A stretch of DNA of 64,000 bases from Rhinolophus ferrumequinum (taxonomy: Eukaryota; Chordata; Mammalia; Chiroptera; Rhinolophidae): positions 13,832,795 through 13,896,794 of the forward strand of contig NC_046296.1 in NCBI RefSeq assembly GCF_004115265.2, given 5' to 3'. Made by a program: the position numbers and the translations under genes. The first letter of the stretch is position 1; each line of letters starts with the position of its first letter. Below, piece after piece: positions 12,556 to 23,729 of this stretch. The notes beneath the pieces were generated by a model that worked only from the letters and a program-made list of their open reading frames with translations, was not told the origin of the DNA and did no database searches.

Positions 12556-14767
12556 ATGCTGTCATCCATGGCCCTCCCCAGCATGTCCTGGATGCTGGTC
12601 TCCTGCCTGATGCTTCTATCTCAGGTGCAAGGTGAGATTTCACTGTCTTTAACACTGTGTTCCCTGTGAATGCTCATGGCCAAGAGGAGGAGGAAGCCTC
12701 CTGTGTGATGCATGTGGCAATGGTGAGGTATATCCTCGCACAAGGAAACTGCCTGCAATTCCTCCATCATCACTGCTTCCTTTGGAGTAACTAGTGGTGG
12801 GAGGCATCACATTGTCCATTAACAATGAAATGAGATATTTCCATTTTGTGAGTGGACTCTAATTTACATTAGCAAGGTGAAGAGAGAAAGCATGAAGGGT
12901 TAACAATGTGATAATGCGAAGGAGAACATGGAGAACCCAGTGTGGGAACAGTCTGCTCAGAGTGGGGGAAGCATTGGACTTTTGAATAAAGGGCAAGGGG
13001 AAGGGTAAAAAGAAAAGAGATAGTCCTTCATTTAATGAGGCTGGTTCAAGATCAAGTAATCCTGAAAGTGCTGGCAATGGTAAGAGGTAGTGAGGAGATT
13101 GGAGTCACTTCCACAAGCCCTTACCTCATAGGTATTTCCCTAAGGTCACCTCCCAACCCCAGTGCCCACTCCGTATTTCACTCCATTCTCTCCTTTGTTT
13201 CCTTCCAACCCAGGTGAAGACTTTGAGAAGGAACATACCTCTCCACGGATGAAGTGTCCCTCAGGCTCCTATGCCTTTCTTTCCCACTGCTATGCAGTGT
13301 TTACGACACCAAAATCCTGGGCAGAAGCAAATGTGAGTAGTTCCATTTGCAGCTGGGAGTGAGAGGGGAAAGTACTTTTGAGACCAGAGGGAGAGAACGT
13401 GGTCTCCATTCTCCACATATTTTTGAGCGTGAGAATGAGCCCCTCATCGTTGGCACACACATCTTTTCTCACCTACGTAAGCCCTGTCCTCCCTCAGTGA
13501 TGTCTCAAGCTCCTCCTCAGTCTCTCCCTTCCCCACACAGATTGCCTGCCAGAAGCGACCCTCAGGAAACCTTTTGTCTGTACTCAGTGGGGCTGAGGCA
13601 TACTTCGTGGCCTCTCTTGTCAAGAACAATTTGAATATCCAATCAAACGTCTGGATTGGGCTCCATGACCCCACACAGGTGTGATAACATCTCCTCTCTG
13701 TTACTTCTCTAGCTGCTATTGTTACCCAGGTCTACTTCCTGTTTCCTGTGCCTGCCCAGGAAATACCCTAGAATGTCCCAGAACTCAAAGATCTGGGGGG
13801 AAGGTTGGAGAAACGGGAGGGCCTTGAGGTGAGGTGAGATGAAGAGATAAGTTTTGTGGAGGATCCTTATCTCCAGTTGAAGTTAATCTGCCTCTCGTCA
13901 AGTTTTTACAGAATTCACATATGATGTCTTGTAATTCAGTTCTCTGAACTTCACTGAGTCTACACATACTGCGCTGAGGAATTCAAAATGAAGATAAGAT
14001 GCCCTTTTCCCCTATATGACTGACATTATCTTTAAGGTTCAGAGGGTAATTACAAATGCACCACCAATTTTTGTTCAGCTAGTAACATTACTTTGAGTAG
14101 TACCATTGGTCTTAGTGATTATTAGCTTCAGCATTTGCCAATAGGAACAAAGAGTTAGGGAGAGTTTCCCAGAAGAGAGTTCTGTGGCAGCATGTGGATG
14201 AACAGAACAAATTTCACGATGATGTGGAAGGGATCAAATATCTAGCTGAGAGGATTATACAAGGACAACTTTAATGGCCATTCAACCTCACCTGGCTCCA
14301 TCCTCTACTCTATAGGGCACTGAGTCCAGTGCAGATAGTTGGATATGGAGTAGCAATGATATTATGAATTACCATGCCTGGGAGACCGATCCTTCCACCA
14401 TCTCAAACCATGGCTACTGTGGGAGCCTGTCACGAAGCTCAGGTAAGTAAGAGGGGAGCTACCTTCTGGCTAGCCCCTTGTCCCCACTTTCAGGGCCTGA
14501 CCTTCAGGAAATCCTCCTCAGGTAGGAAATGCAATATTGGTTTGTCTTCTCCCATTCCCTGTCATCTCTCCTCTATTTGAGTCTGCTTCCCCTGGAGTAG
14601 GACCCTGGTGGAGAGGAGGGAGGGGCTTTGAATCCTAAGCCAAAATCCGGGATACAATCTCCACCAGCCCCATTCACTTTATCTCTTCTGTCTCTCCAGG
14701 ATATCTGTCATGGAAAGACTATCACTGTTATAAGAATTTGCCCTATATCTGCAAGTTCAAGAACTAA
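12556..14767 (+). CDS. REG3: REG3-type secreted C-type lectin, gene A (5 coding exons)
   Basis: Coding exons are 12556-12631, 13214-13332, 13541-13678, 14316-14442 and 14700-14767 (76, 119, 138, 127 and 68 nt), giving 175 residues, the human REG3A/REG3G length. All introns are GT-AG. Residues 1-26 are a signal peptide (MLSSMALP...LLSQVQG). An acidic propiece ends at Arg37-Met38, the trypsin-cleavage position. The C-type lectin domain has the six family cysteines (40, 51, 68, 146, 163, 171) and WIGLHDPTQ. The carbohydrate-binding EPN tripeptide (114-116) is replaced by ESS, and Glu121 by Ile, so peptidoglycan or mannan binding may be altered. An extra ATG precedes the chosen start directly; the second matches the family start. 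Family role: secreted antibacterial and tissue-protective lectin of gut and pancreas. A REG3A versus REG3G assignment is not possible by eye. Confidence 0.93.
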
Positions 14768-14954
14768 GCCACGTAGCTGCCTGAGTTTCGTGTACAGTTC
14801 ATTACAGACATGGGACCAAGTGAGAAACCCCACCCAGGAAGAGAATATTTTCCCTGCATACCAAACCTGACCACATCATTCTGACCTTCCCGCCCCCACA
14901 CCCTCATTTCAGGCTCCTTTCTGCATTACATAACCTGAGCTTTCAAAGAGCAAT

Positions 14955-14960
14955 AATAAA
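14955..14960 (+). terminator. Poly(A) signal of REG3 gene A
   Basis: AATAAA lies 188 bp after the stop codon. Cleavage is expected near 14975-14985, followed by GT-rich sequence (TGTCTTGTGTGCTTT). Confidence 0.8.
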
Positions 14961-14984
14961 AATTTTAATCTGCAATTACCTGTC

Positions 14985-17799
14985 TTGTGTGCTTTAGTTT
15001 CCTAGACAAACATTGAGAAGGAGGAAATGGATGGGGGAAGAGATTCTGTGGGTCTTGTCTCAGCCCATGTGAAAATGAATAAATATACATCCTACTGGTA
15101 TATTTGTGATGAGATTTGTCAACTTTGCTCCCGTAGGATTTAGGTTACATATGAAGACATTGCTCTCCAAACATTCTACTGCCCACATATTCCCAAAGGC
15201 CTGGCGATATGACACAACCAGCCTTAGGCCTAGCCTCTTACAATGTTTTGAACAGAACTTCTTAAACTTCTTAGATGAAGAAACTGGGTTATTTTTCTAT
15301 TATTCTTATTTTGAAGTTAAAAGGTTTCCAATCTATCATGAAATGATATCTGTAAAATAGAATAGAAATGAATAAATGCAAAAATGTATAAAACAGATAA
15401 TTAAAACACATACTTAAATTTTTGTTATTGGTTTTCACAGATATGAAAGTTATCTGTCAAATCGCCATAAAGTTTTTCAATATATTTTAATATCTGTACT
15501 TTCAATGCCATGGTTGCCTGGCAAACAGTTTGAATAGGAGCACTGGTCCTTTGAATGATGTGTCACCCTGTCCTTTGGGGTCATTTGTGAGACTTGACCA
15601 CAGCAGGTCCTCTGTCCTTGGGCTTTAAAACATTCTGACCGCAGTCAGGTTGGAATTGAGGTGACTTCAATGCCTGGCAGGATTCCTACTGATATTTTTT
15701 GAATAAAAAAATAAAGGTTTTTTGAAAACAAAAATTCTCTTACCTGAATGAAAGCAAGACCCAGACTTTTTATTTATCTGTATATTTCAAGACCACTATT
15801 CTGCTTTCCACCTTATTACACTTCCTCTCCCTGGCCACATATTTCTATTGTGGAAAAAAAATGTACCTGGCTAATTCCCTAATCTGGAAAAGAAATTGTC
15901 ATATGAGACCTTTGACAAAATTATCCATACTGGCCAAGAACACTACATTGCCATGTAAGGGCATTGCTTCTCAAATAAATAGCTGAGATGAATGGACAGA
16001 GTCAGTTTTTTATTGATGATTGTTAAATTTCTTTTGATCTTTCTAAGATAGACTGCCTTGGCTAAACACTTACTTAGCATCTTTGGTGAAAACACTTTTC
16101 CATCACTTTAAATGAATGTATGGTTTTGAAACGCCATGGGTCTTGATTTTCTGCCCTGGTTAATGTCATAAGATGGGTTAGAAAAGGTCACAGTGACTGT
16201 GCTTGTATCAGTTACTCTTTTAGCTCGAATTCTCCCTTTAATGGCAGGTGAGCTGGGGGGCCAGATCCTGTTCTTCTAGTTGTAGAAGCCCACTGTTGTG
16301 AGAGGGTAAGTAAGAAAGATTCCAACATGATTTGGCTTTCAGAAGTAAGGTATTTACTGGATCACATAACTAAGAAAATCTGGCAGTAAGGTAGGCTTTG
16401 CGCTCCCTCCAATCAGGGCTCAAGTGCCATTTCTCTGGGGTTCTCTTGTCTGTGCTCTCTTTTAGCTGTATGCTTTATCCTTTTACTGGCTTCCCTTTAC
16501 AGCTCAAGATCATTGGCAACAGCAGCCGGGGCTGCTGATTCTTCCTCAGTATCAGAATTGCAAACAATCATGAGCCTTTTAAATAATTGCCTTAAAAGAA
16601 TATTTATTCCTATCTTTCCTAAAATGAAAATTAAAAATAATATAGACAGTCAACAAACCAGGTAAATTTAGTAAATTGAGTTAACAACTATTGAGTTGAA
16701 TATTAACCATTATAAATTACACTGAAGTGTTTCATGTTTGTTAAATTATAAAACGTACACATGGGAAGTGGAGGCAAGGAAGGACTTCCTTTTGCATCCC
16801 CTCACTTACTGTCTACCGTGAGTGCTTTTGTCAGACTAGATGGGGAAGATTTGTCATAACAGGACCTGAGAGAAGGGAAGAGCCAAAATCAAAGCCTAGC
16901 AAGTTAGCAGAGCAAACCCACAGTGCTGAGAAAGAACACAGGTGCTGTGAACTCAGAGAAACTCCTGTGTGGGGAGAGGCTCTTCCAGGCTCAGGCTGGC
17001 ACTGCCCAATATAAGGTATCTCTTCACAGTCAGTGCCAACTTTCCTTCATACGAAGGTGGAGTTTTATTCTCTGGGTGCTCTCGGGGGCCCAGTTCTTAT
17101 GTCCCTGAGAAGCAAAGAGAGTGAGAAAAGATCTTCTAGTAGAGGATGCAAAACAAAAGCAACTAAGTGGCCCAGAATCAGGATTCAGAAAATCAGCACT
17201 GGAAATAATGAAGATATTTAGGGAGAGATCCACAGATGAGAGAAGCAGAAAAGAATCAACAGAACATTCTTCCTACTGACAGTCCATTTCATCTCCTGAT
17301 TTTTCCCTTTCTCCCAAACTCATGAAAATGACCGTACTTACCTATGTAGAATCTAATGGTAGCAGGTGAGGATGACAAGAAAGAAAGAAAAAGATGATAA
17401 CTCTTTCAATTGCATCCAACTGTAAGTATTCCCTGAAAATCTAACTTCAGGGTAAAAAATTCTACCGATAAGTTTATATGTCATTATTTTAAATTTAAAA
17501 AAATTATGATGCAGTACATTCCACCCCAACCTCACAACCAATTGTCTAAAACACCTAAACACCCAGATATAAATAACAAACTGTCATGTTCAAATGGAAA
17601 ATTCTTTAAAACTCGACTTCCTGATTGGCAGACAATTAGTGTGTCTTTGTTAAAAATTTTTTATTGTCTTTGTATGAAGTACTATGACTCAGTGCTGCCT
17701 CTCCCACCACCATCTTCCCCTTTGTTGACGCTTGGTGTTCTTTTCAAAGAACATGAATTCTCAACTTTTATCAGTTGTATTCGGATATAACTTGAGACT
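14985..17799. other. Intergenic, nothing recognised
   Basis: No conserved gene. The open frames (for example 15106-15360 and 16923-17233 on both strands) lack domain features. No repeat family could be named. Confidence 0.45.
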
Positions 17800-17804
17800 T
17801 AGCC

Positions 17805-18265
17805 TGTGGGGACAGAACCAGGAGTGCAGTTTCCAGGCTCTGGGCCTCACGTGGAAAGGTGCTGGCTCAGGTAGTAAATGGCCATCAACTGTGATTGGAT
17901 GGCCACCAGCTGTGACAAGGCAGCCGTCAACTGTAACCAGTGAGCCGTAGGCCACTAATATAACTGCTGTGGCTACGCTAGCAGCAAATGGGGGCTAGCA
18001 AGAAGTTGGTGGCTGAGCCTGCAAGCGGCGGAGTGTGGATTGTGGATTGCAGAGAGACGGATTGCAGCTAGCAAATGGAGAGTCGGTCAGTTGGCAGAAA
18101 AGCGGACAGCAGGTCACATGTCGTGTGAATCCAGCCTCCAGTGAGACAATAGTGGTATGACTCCCCTACGTATGGCTCCGTCGGTGTTCCTTTTGGGCCT
18201 CACCACATCCTGTATTCTTATGTGGGGAGCAGGACCAGAGACCCTGCGTGACTCCCTGCACGACA
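17805..18265 (+). mobile_element. Solo LTR of an endogenous retrovirus, with 5-bp target duplication
   Basis: A 461-bp unit starting TGTGGGGACAG and ending GACA, so it has TG...CA ends. It is flanked by identical 5-bp direct repeats TAGCC at 17800-17804 and 18266-18270. It shares most of its length with the two LTRs to the right but has an additional internal stretch of about 50 bp, indicating a separate subfamily and a separate insertion. No internal retroviral sequence is attached, which fits a solo LTR left by recombination. A 5-bp duplication does not by itself fix the class. Confidence 0.8.
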
Positions 18266-18349
18266 TAGCCCACTTGTAATTCTACTAAAAGATTTATGTT
18301 GAGATTTGGGAATGTGTGTAGTGCAGGGGATCCTGCCGACTTCGCCAAG

Positions 18350-18758
18350 TGTCGTGCGGGGCGTCTGGCGGGGTCTCCGGTCCCACTCCCCACACAAGAA
18401 CGCAGGACATGGTGAGGCCAAAAAGGAACACCCACGGAGCCATAGGTAGGGGAGTCACTCCACTATATTCTCGCTGGCATCTGGGTTGGAGACACAGGAA
18501 CCAGGAGCAACACAATTCTCAACCCTCACTGCGCCGCTTGCAGGCTCAGCCACCATCTTCTTGCTAGCTCCCCCATTTCCTGCTAGCCTAGCCACGGCAG
18601 TTATATTAGTGGCCAATTGCTCACTGGTTACAGCTGACGGCCAACTAGCCACAGCTGATGGCCATTTGATCAGTCGATGGCCATTTACTACCTGAGCCAG
18701 CACCTTTCTATGTGAGGCCGAGAGCCTGGAAACTGCTTTCTGGGGCTCTGTCCCCACA
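18350..18758 (-). mobile_element. LTR of the same family, minus orientation, with short leader
   Basis: Reads TGTGGGGACAG...GACA on the minus strand (409 bp). It is followed by a leader that begins two bases after the LTR with TGGCGAAGTCGGCAGG, the place where a tRNA primer-binding site is expected. I cannot assign the tRNA. The leader continues to 18315. It forms the left arm of a large inverted repeat. Confidence 0.7.
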
Positions 18759-18787
18759 ATGTGTGTGTAAATTTTTCTTATACAAAC

Positions 18788-19198
18788 TGTGGGGACAGAG
18801 CCCCAAAAAGCAGTTTCCAGGCTCTCGGCCTCACATAGAAAGGTGCTGGCTCAGGTAGTAAATGGCCATCGACTGTGATCAAATGGCCATCAGCTGTGGC
18901 TAGTTGGCCGTCAGCTGTAACCAGTGAGCAATTGGCCACTAATATAACTGCCGTGGCTAGGCTAGCAGGAAATGGGGGAGCTAGCAAGAAGATGGTGGCT
19001 GAGCCTGCAAGCGGCGCAGTGAGGGTTGAGAATTGTGTGGCTCCTGTTTCCTGTGTCTCCAACCCAGCCGCCAGCAAGAGTATAGTGGTGTGACTCCCCT
19101 ACTTATGGCTCTGTGGGTGTTCCTTTTTGGCCTCACCATATCCTGTGTTCTTGTGAGGGGAGCGGGAGCAGAGACCCCGCCCGACACCCTGCATGACA
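18788..19198 (+). mobile_element. LTR of the same family, plus orientation, with short leader
   Basis: A 411-bp unit, TGTGGGGACAG...GACA, head to head with the preceding minus-strand LTR across a 29-bp spacer (18759-18787). The same primer-site-like leader TGGCGAAGTCGGCAGG follows at 19201-19216, and homology stops at 19233, exactly where the left arm's leader also stops. No gag, pol or env sequence is attached. Confidence 0.7.
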
Positions 19199-19239
19199 CT
19201 TGGCGAAGTCGGCAGGTTCCCCTGCACTACACAAACTTT

Positions 19240-21584
19240 GGCTGAAAAATGTTGAACTGAGGGATATACACATTGTGTGGAGTTTGGTTAATTAAAAACC
19301 AAGAGGTGTTCTATCAAGAAAATGTTAACCAAAGAAGCTGTCTGTAGAATATTCCTGTAATATCTTACGTGCTACTCAGAATCATAGGGATGATACAAGT
19401 TTTCTAGTTGTACAATGCTTTGTGCACATTTATTTTTCAATTCCATCCTTTTAAAGATTATCAAATGCTCAGTATCTCTTTCCTGCCAATTTCCCACAGA
19501 ACTTTACCAGACTCTGAAACTCTTAGAAATCATCTTTTTCTTAAAATCATTGATTTTCACAAGTGAAAAGAACCCTCTTGTTTTCTGTTTGTTTATTTTG
19601 AGTAAGAAAAGAATGTTCAGAGAAGTTAAGAAACAATTCTACATGTGATTCTGGCGTATCTACACTTCTTGCAAGCAGAGGTCCTGAGCCTTTAAAAATG
19701 GAATGGCATCTCCCTCCAAAGCACAGGATTATTTGCAGTTTTAGAAAATATAGTATTTCCACCCCGAGTGAAGAAAGAAGGCCTGCTTACTGTCCAATAC
19801 AGTAAACATGTCTCCCTCCGGAATAAAGGATAGGTGTGCTTACTGCCCGTTATAAAGTTTCAGGTTTCCTAAGCTCCTAGCATAGTTGTAGGACATTTTC
19901 CTCCCCTCCACTGTATGTGAAGGCACCTGCGTGGGCCCACGTATGTCCCCCATGGCACATAGGAGTGGACAGAAATGCGCTGAAGTCCTATGCAAGTGGA
20001 GGCTGTTTGGGAGACTGGGAGAGAATGGCCATATCGGGGCAGGCACATGCAAAGTCACAGCGGACATTCCTCAGGTCTCAAGTCCTTTAAGCACTTTCAT
20101 ATGAATAATAGGAAAATAATATCCTTACACAAGTTTGAGTGAGGTCCATCTCAGGGAAACATGAATGGCAGAAAAGTCCAGGCGTTGTGGAATTCTAATA
20201 AACCCCAACAGCCCTTAACCTTATATATTATCCCCCCATCAATGTGAATAAAGCTGAGATATGACATATTCACAATGTGAATATGACGAGATACCTACCC
20301 CTAAATTATGTTATGTTATATGGCAGAAGGGATTCTTGAAGATACATTTAACATCACTAATCAGTTGACTGTAAGTCAATAAAAAGGGAGATTTCTGGGA
20401 AATTACTCAGGTGGGCCCGATCTAATCACAGAAGCCATTTAAAAGCGTTTACTCCGATTGGCAGCATAAGGGGAAGGCAAGAAATTCAAAGCACCAAAAC
20501 GATTCGCTGTGCCATTCCTGCCTCAGAAGATGGAGGCAGCCTTGTGTCAAGGTCGGCAGATGACAGTGGCACCTCAACTGACAGTCATCAAGGAAAAGGG
20601 GACTTCAGTCCCACAACTGCAGGGAACTGAACTTTGCCAGGAATGTCAATGAGAGTGGGAGTATTTCACACAGCAATAGTAAACCAGTACAATGAGTTTC
20701 CACTGAATGAAATATGTGGGGCTAAGGATGAAATCCCTCTTGTGACTCACAATGTCCTTATATGCAAATCAAGGACTCTGGGCCTATTAGATGGTAATGA
20801 ACAGACCTTAACCTTTCGCTGGTATATCTTAAGCTTATATCTCCGTAGAGGAGGAGCAGCTTGGGCTTTCAGGCTACTTGTGAGATGGTCAAAAAGCAAA
20901 TGAAGAAGTGGTTTAGTAAATACAATGACATTTCACATATGTCACGGTGATGCGAGCAGAGGACAGGTCAGGAAAGTGGTAGTGAGGGAAGGCCAATAAA
21001 ACAAGGACCTGGCAGGAATCTGCAAGTAGGGGTATTCAGAAACGAAAGAAAGAACAGCGTGATCTTAAAAAGAAGAAAAAGAGGGAGAGAGAGAAAAAAA
21101 GATTACAAGAGACAAGAGTTTAATTTTAGCCCCTTTTAACCTATAGTATTCTGTGGACATTTCAGTTATGTGAATTTCAAACTTCTTTCCCCACTGACCC
21201 AAGCAGAGCTGTTCCACCCCTTATCTCTCTGCCTTACTTGCCTCCATGTTCCACAGGTTTTCTTATTCCAGGCTCATGTACTTTCTGCCCTCCTCCTCCT
21301 GTCCTTCCCCACTGCAGCCATCACTCTTCCTGGAAGGTCTCTGTTCTTCCCTGAGTTGCTCAGGGCCATGGGAACTAGGCAGCTGGTTGTTGCTAGGGAA
21401 GGCCAAAACCTGCTTTTGACTTGGACAGTTTGCCAGCCTGTTTGAATGAAGGGGACCACATCTGTGACAATTCCCAGAATGTACCAGGAAGAGGCTACCC
21501 CTGGTATCACAATTTCCTTGCGTCAGTGCCCTCTGGAGGGTCTCTGAGCTTTTGCCCTGGCCCTCCCGTTTAATTCAAGTTCAA
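19240..21584. other. Intergenic, nothing recognised
   Basis: No conserved gene. Open frames such as 20634-20903 (+) and 21170-21445 (+) have no family signature. Confidence 0.45.
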
Positions 21585-22640
21585 GTATAAAGGTTCCTTT
21601 TCATCCACAGCCTTTCCAAAATTTGTTATTACTTGTCTTGTTAATAATAGCCCTTCTAACAGGTGTAAGGTATTATCTCATTGTGGTTTTGATTTGATTT
21701 TCCCTAATAGCTAGTGAAGTTGAGCATTTTTTCATACATCTCTTGGCTATTTATATCTTGGGAAAAGTTTCTGTTCAGGTCCTCTAACCATTATTTAATT
21801 GGATTGTTTGTTTGTTTTCTTGTTGAATTGTACAATTTTTTAAATATAATTTGAATATTAACCCCTTATCAGGGGCGTGGTTTGTGAATATATTCTCCCA
21901 TTTGGTTGGTTGCCTCCTTGTTTTGTTGATGGTTTCTTTTGCTGTGCAGAAGACTTTTAGTTTGGTATAGTCCCATTCATTTATTTTTGCTTTTACTCCC
22001 CTTTCCTTTGAAGTCAAATTCATAAAATCCTCCCTGAACCCAAGGTCCATAAATATAGTATCTATGCTTTCTTCTATGCAATTTATTGTTTCAGGTCTCA
22101 TGTTTAGGTCTTTGATCCATTTTGAATTGATTTTGGTATATGGTGAAAGATAACAGTCTAGTTTCATTCTTTTGCATGTGGCTTTCCAATTTTCCAGGCA
22201 ACATTTATTGAAGAGGTTTTCTTTTCTCTATTGTATGTTTTTGGTTCCTGTGTTGAAAATTATCTACCCATATATGTGGGTTTATTTCTGGGTTCTCAAT
22301 TCTATTTCTTTGGTCTGTGTGTCTGTTTTTTTGCCAATACTATGGTGTTTTGATTATTCTCACTTTGTAGTATAAATTGAAGTTAGGGAGTTTGATACCT
22401 CCAACCTTAGGATTGCTTTGGATTGCTTTGGCTATTTGGGGTCTTTCATAATTCCATACAAATCTAATGATTTTTGTTGTTCTATTTCTTTAAAAAATGC
22501 CGTTGGGATTTCATTTACTCTGTACATTGTTTTGGGTAATAGGGCCATTTTAACTCTGTTGATTCTTCCAATCCATGGACAAGGAATATCTTTACATTTC
22601 TTTGTGTGTTCTTCAATTTCTTTTAATAATTGAACTCAGC
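21585..22640 (-). mobile_element. LINE-1 3' part (ORF2 C-terminus and flanking), antisense
   Basis: The minus-strand frame 21784-22167 (127 codons) reads [40 protein letters not shown] and [20 protein letters not shown], the C-terminal region of L1 ORF2. Flanking antisense sequence such as CATTTATTGAAGAGG and AGGATTGCTTTGGCTATT belongs to the same L1M-type element. The 5' part is missing. Confidence 0.85.
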
Positions 22641-23395
22641 CAACTCTTTGCCTGCCATACTCATGCCTACCACGAAAGAAAGGACTCCACATTTACCAAA
22701 AGCAGAAGGAACTCTACTAATTTATTATTGGAAGAAGGAAATAGATTAAGGAGGAAGACACCTTTGAATCCCCGATAGACTCACCTGACTAACATTTTGG
22801 TGAGATAAACTGGCTCCTGGCTCTTGGCGTCAGGCTGAAGGCCAGGCAGGGAAGCGCCCTTTGGGGATGGGCTATGGATACAAGGGCATCCAGATCTCAG
22901 CGTTGTCTTCCATTGTCTAGTCACCTTACCAAGATCCAGTCACTTTCTTTTTGCATAAACAACCCCACATGGATGTGGTTAAAACCAGGGAATGCTATTG
23001 GTGGCAAAGTTTTTCTAAAGATCTCCCTGCAAATTCAGCCACCGGTTTGAGAGCCATTTTCTCAGAGAAACTTTTCAAAGATGCATAACCATCTTTCAGA
23101 AAGATATCTGTGATTCTCCCATATTACTCTCTTCTCATCTGTGAAATAGTCTTTGTAGAGGAATGAATAAGATCGTTGGTGTAGGAATTCCATATCTCCA
23201 TACCTCAAGCGTCGTCAATGCAGTTCTTCAATATCTGCAGTTCCAGCAGAGAGAAACCTGAAGTGGAGAACTCAGCAGGAGGTGAATTTCATATCTGGAG
23301 TCCTTAGATTTTCTTAATATCCTATACCCTGTCCAACACTCTGAAAAGGACTGACACACACACTGAGGGTCTTCTATGATTCTATTCAGCTTGTT
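22640..23395. other. Unassigned sequence with an inverted relative at 26 kb
   Basis: The segment 22786-22925 (starts CTAACATTTTGGTGAG, includes GGCCAGGCAGG and CTTCCATTGTCT) matches the reverse complement of about 25990-26123. The rest is unrecognised. Confidence 0.5.
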
Positions 23396-23399
23396 ATAT

Positions 23400-23580
23400 A
23401 TTGCTTTAGTGTCCTGTGGCAGCTATAACACATTTTCATGAACCTCGTGGTTTAAAACAACAGTAATTTAATGTCTTACAGTTCCAAAGGCCAGAAGTCT
23501 GATATTAGTATCAATGGGACAAAAATCAAGGTTATGGCAGAGCTGTGCTTCCTTCAGATGCTCTAGTGGAATCCCCTTCC
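23400..23580. repeat. Old mammalian interspersed repeat, family not assigned
   Basis: The pattern GCAGCTATAACAC, GTGGTTTAAAACAACAG, GTCTTACAGTTCCAAAGGCC and AGCTGTGCTTCCTTCAGATG resembles a widespread ancient mammalian repeat that I cannot name with confidence. Confidence 0.5.
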
Positions 23581-23589
23581 TGCATATTA

Positions 23590-23725
23590 CATATAATATT
23601 AAGATAGTAATAATACTTGCTTCATAGGGTTGGCTTGACAATTGAATAAGCTAATACATTAAAAAGCTATATAAGTTGCCTGTCACTTGGGCAACATTTA
23701 ATAAATGTTAGTTATTATTATTTGA
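23590..23725 (+). mobile_element. MIR SINE fragment
   Basis: Matches the MIR 3' half: AATAATACTTGCTTCATAGG, TTGACAATTGAATAAG and CAACATTTAATAAATGTTAG. Confidence 0.65.
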
Positions 23726-23729
23726 ATAA

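Larger units (their letters stand above)
18315..19233. repeat. 919-bp inverted repeat (two head-to-head LTRs)
   Basis: The arms are about 444-446 bp with a 29-bp loop. The outer ends are TGTGTAGTGCAGGGG on the left and CCCCTGCACTACACA on the right. By eye the arms are highly similar, so this could form a long hairpin. No clear direct repeat flanks the whole structure. Confidence 0.8.

Noticed and set aside
14374-14870. Open frames overlapping REG3 gene A exons 5 and 6
   Set aside because: Other-frame shadows that read through introns; the spliced REG3 frame explains the conservation.
18166-19199. Many overlapping frames in the 18-19 kb region as a gene
   Set aside because: All lie in the LTR inverted repeat; the mirrored frames on both strands show they are palindrome shadows.
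21784-22167. 127-codon minus frame as a host gene
   Set aside because: It is the L1 ORF2 C-terminus.
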